A stretch of DNA of 64,000 bases. Origin: Lagopus muta. Its lineage: Eukaryota > Chordata > Aves > Galliformes > Phasianidae. The number at the start of each line of letters is the position of its first letter. The first letter of the stretch is position 1. The DNA lies in assembly GCF_023343835.1 (NCBI RefSeq), contig NC_064439.1, positions 23,066,933 to 23,130,932 of the forward strand, given 5' to 3'. A program made the translations under genes and the position numbers. This document shows, one piece after another, positions 63,653 to 64,000 of the stretch. The notes beneath the pieces are model-generated. The model was not told where the DNA came from. It made no database searches and saw only the letters and a list, made by a program, of their open reading frames with translations.

Positions 63653-64000
63653 TGTGCGCTGTCGCAGGCACTTCTTCATTTAAGGAGCACTCTGTGAAAA
63701 TTGTTTAACATTCTCCTGCTCAATTCTGCCTCTCAAGTGTGTGAAATGAACCCATTTTGACTCATCGGGAATGAGAAGAGATGCATTATGTTTCTTAACC
63801 CTTCTCTCTCTGCTCCTTATATTACGCAAAGGAAAAAATAGGCCCAGCTGCCAGCACAGCAAGAAAAGCAGACAGCTTTAAAGATCTTCTACACACAACT
63901 GCCACTGGGAGAAACTTGCTGCAACTCAGCTGTGCTTTGTGTGGGAGCAAGTCCTTTTACTGCTCACTGTTGTCACTGAATGTGAAATCCTGTGATGTTT
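63653..64000. other. Non-coding DNA to the window end
   Basis: AT-rich, no gene or repeat recognised. Confidence 0.5.

Overview
The window looks like nuclear DNA of a bird, most likely a galliform. The main evidence is the repeats: at least a dozen fragments of CR1 LINEs in both orientations, several ending in the tandem-octamer 3' tail (ATTCTATGATTCTATG and variants); two pieces of an internally deleted mariner transposon that I match from memory to the chicken element Galluhop; and a solo LTR resembling the common avian ERVL type. There is no operon-like coding density, ribosome binding sites or prokaryotic genes. Most open frames are short chance frames in AT-rich sequence.

Layout. 1-12 kb is AT-rich non-coding DNA with CR1 pieces; the largest (4.79-5.93 kb, minus strand) still shows the FADD box of its reverse transcriptase. 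12.6-14.0 kb holds a broken fragment of a class I alpha-1,2-mannosidase (GH47) gene on the minus strand, abutting one CR1 and followed by a second, longer one. 14.5-15.6 kb has two phase-compatible, splice-flanked minus-strand open frames that may or may not be exons. 18.0 kb carries an ACTAAT-type microsatellite. 24.2-25.1 kb is a solo ERVL-type LTR into which another repeat has inserted. That inserted repeat recurs at 56.5 kb, and both copies carry two AP-1/MARE sites, a TATA-like box and a splice donor. 34.7-37.5 kb is a cluster of CR1 and mariner debris. 46.0-47.3 kb is a strong CpG island, the only clear promoter in the window, with good splice donors pointing in both directions. 47.5-48.5 kb has a CR1 and the internally deleted mariner copy. 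51.4-51.7 kb is a roughly 345-bp AAAG polypurine tract. At 53.5 kb there is a candidate first coding exon on the plus strand: strong acceptor, optimal start context, signal-peptide-like N terminus and consensus donor. A last CR1 lies at 63.4-63.65 kb.

Interpretation. The simplest model is a gene-poor region around one CpG-island promoter. A plus-strand gene may start in the island with an untranslated exon and continue at 53.5 kb into a small secreted protein, and a divergent minus-strand transcript may run to the left. No complete host gene can be read from the sequence alone. The most unusual structures are the duplicated promoter/first-exon-like repeat, the nested LTR, the mannosidase fragment with its catalytic glutamate changed to lysine, and the CpG island with no identifiable gene. 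Homology calls to CR1, ERVL, mariner and GH47 rest on recognition of family sequence and were not checked by search.
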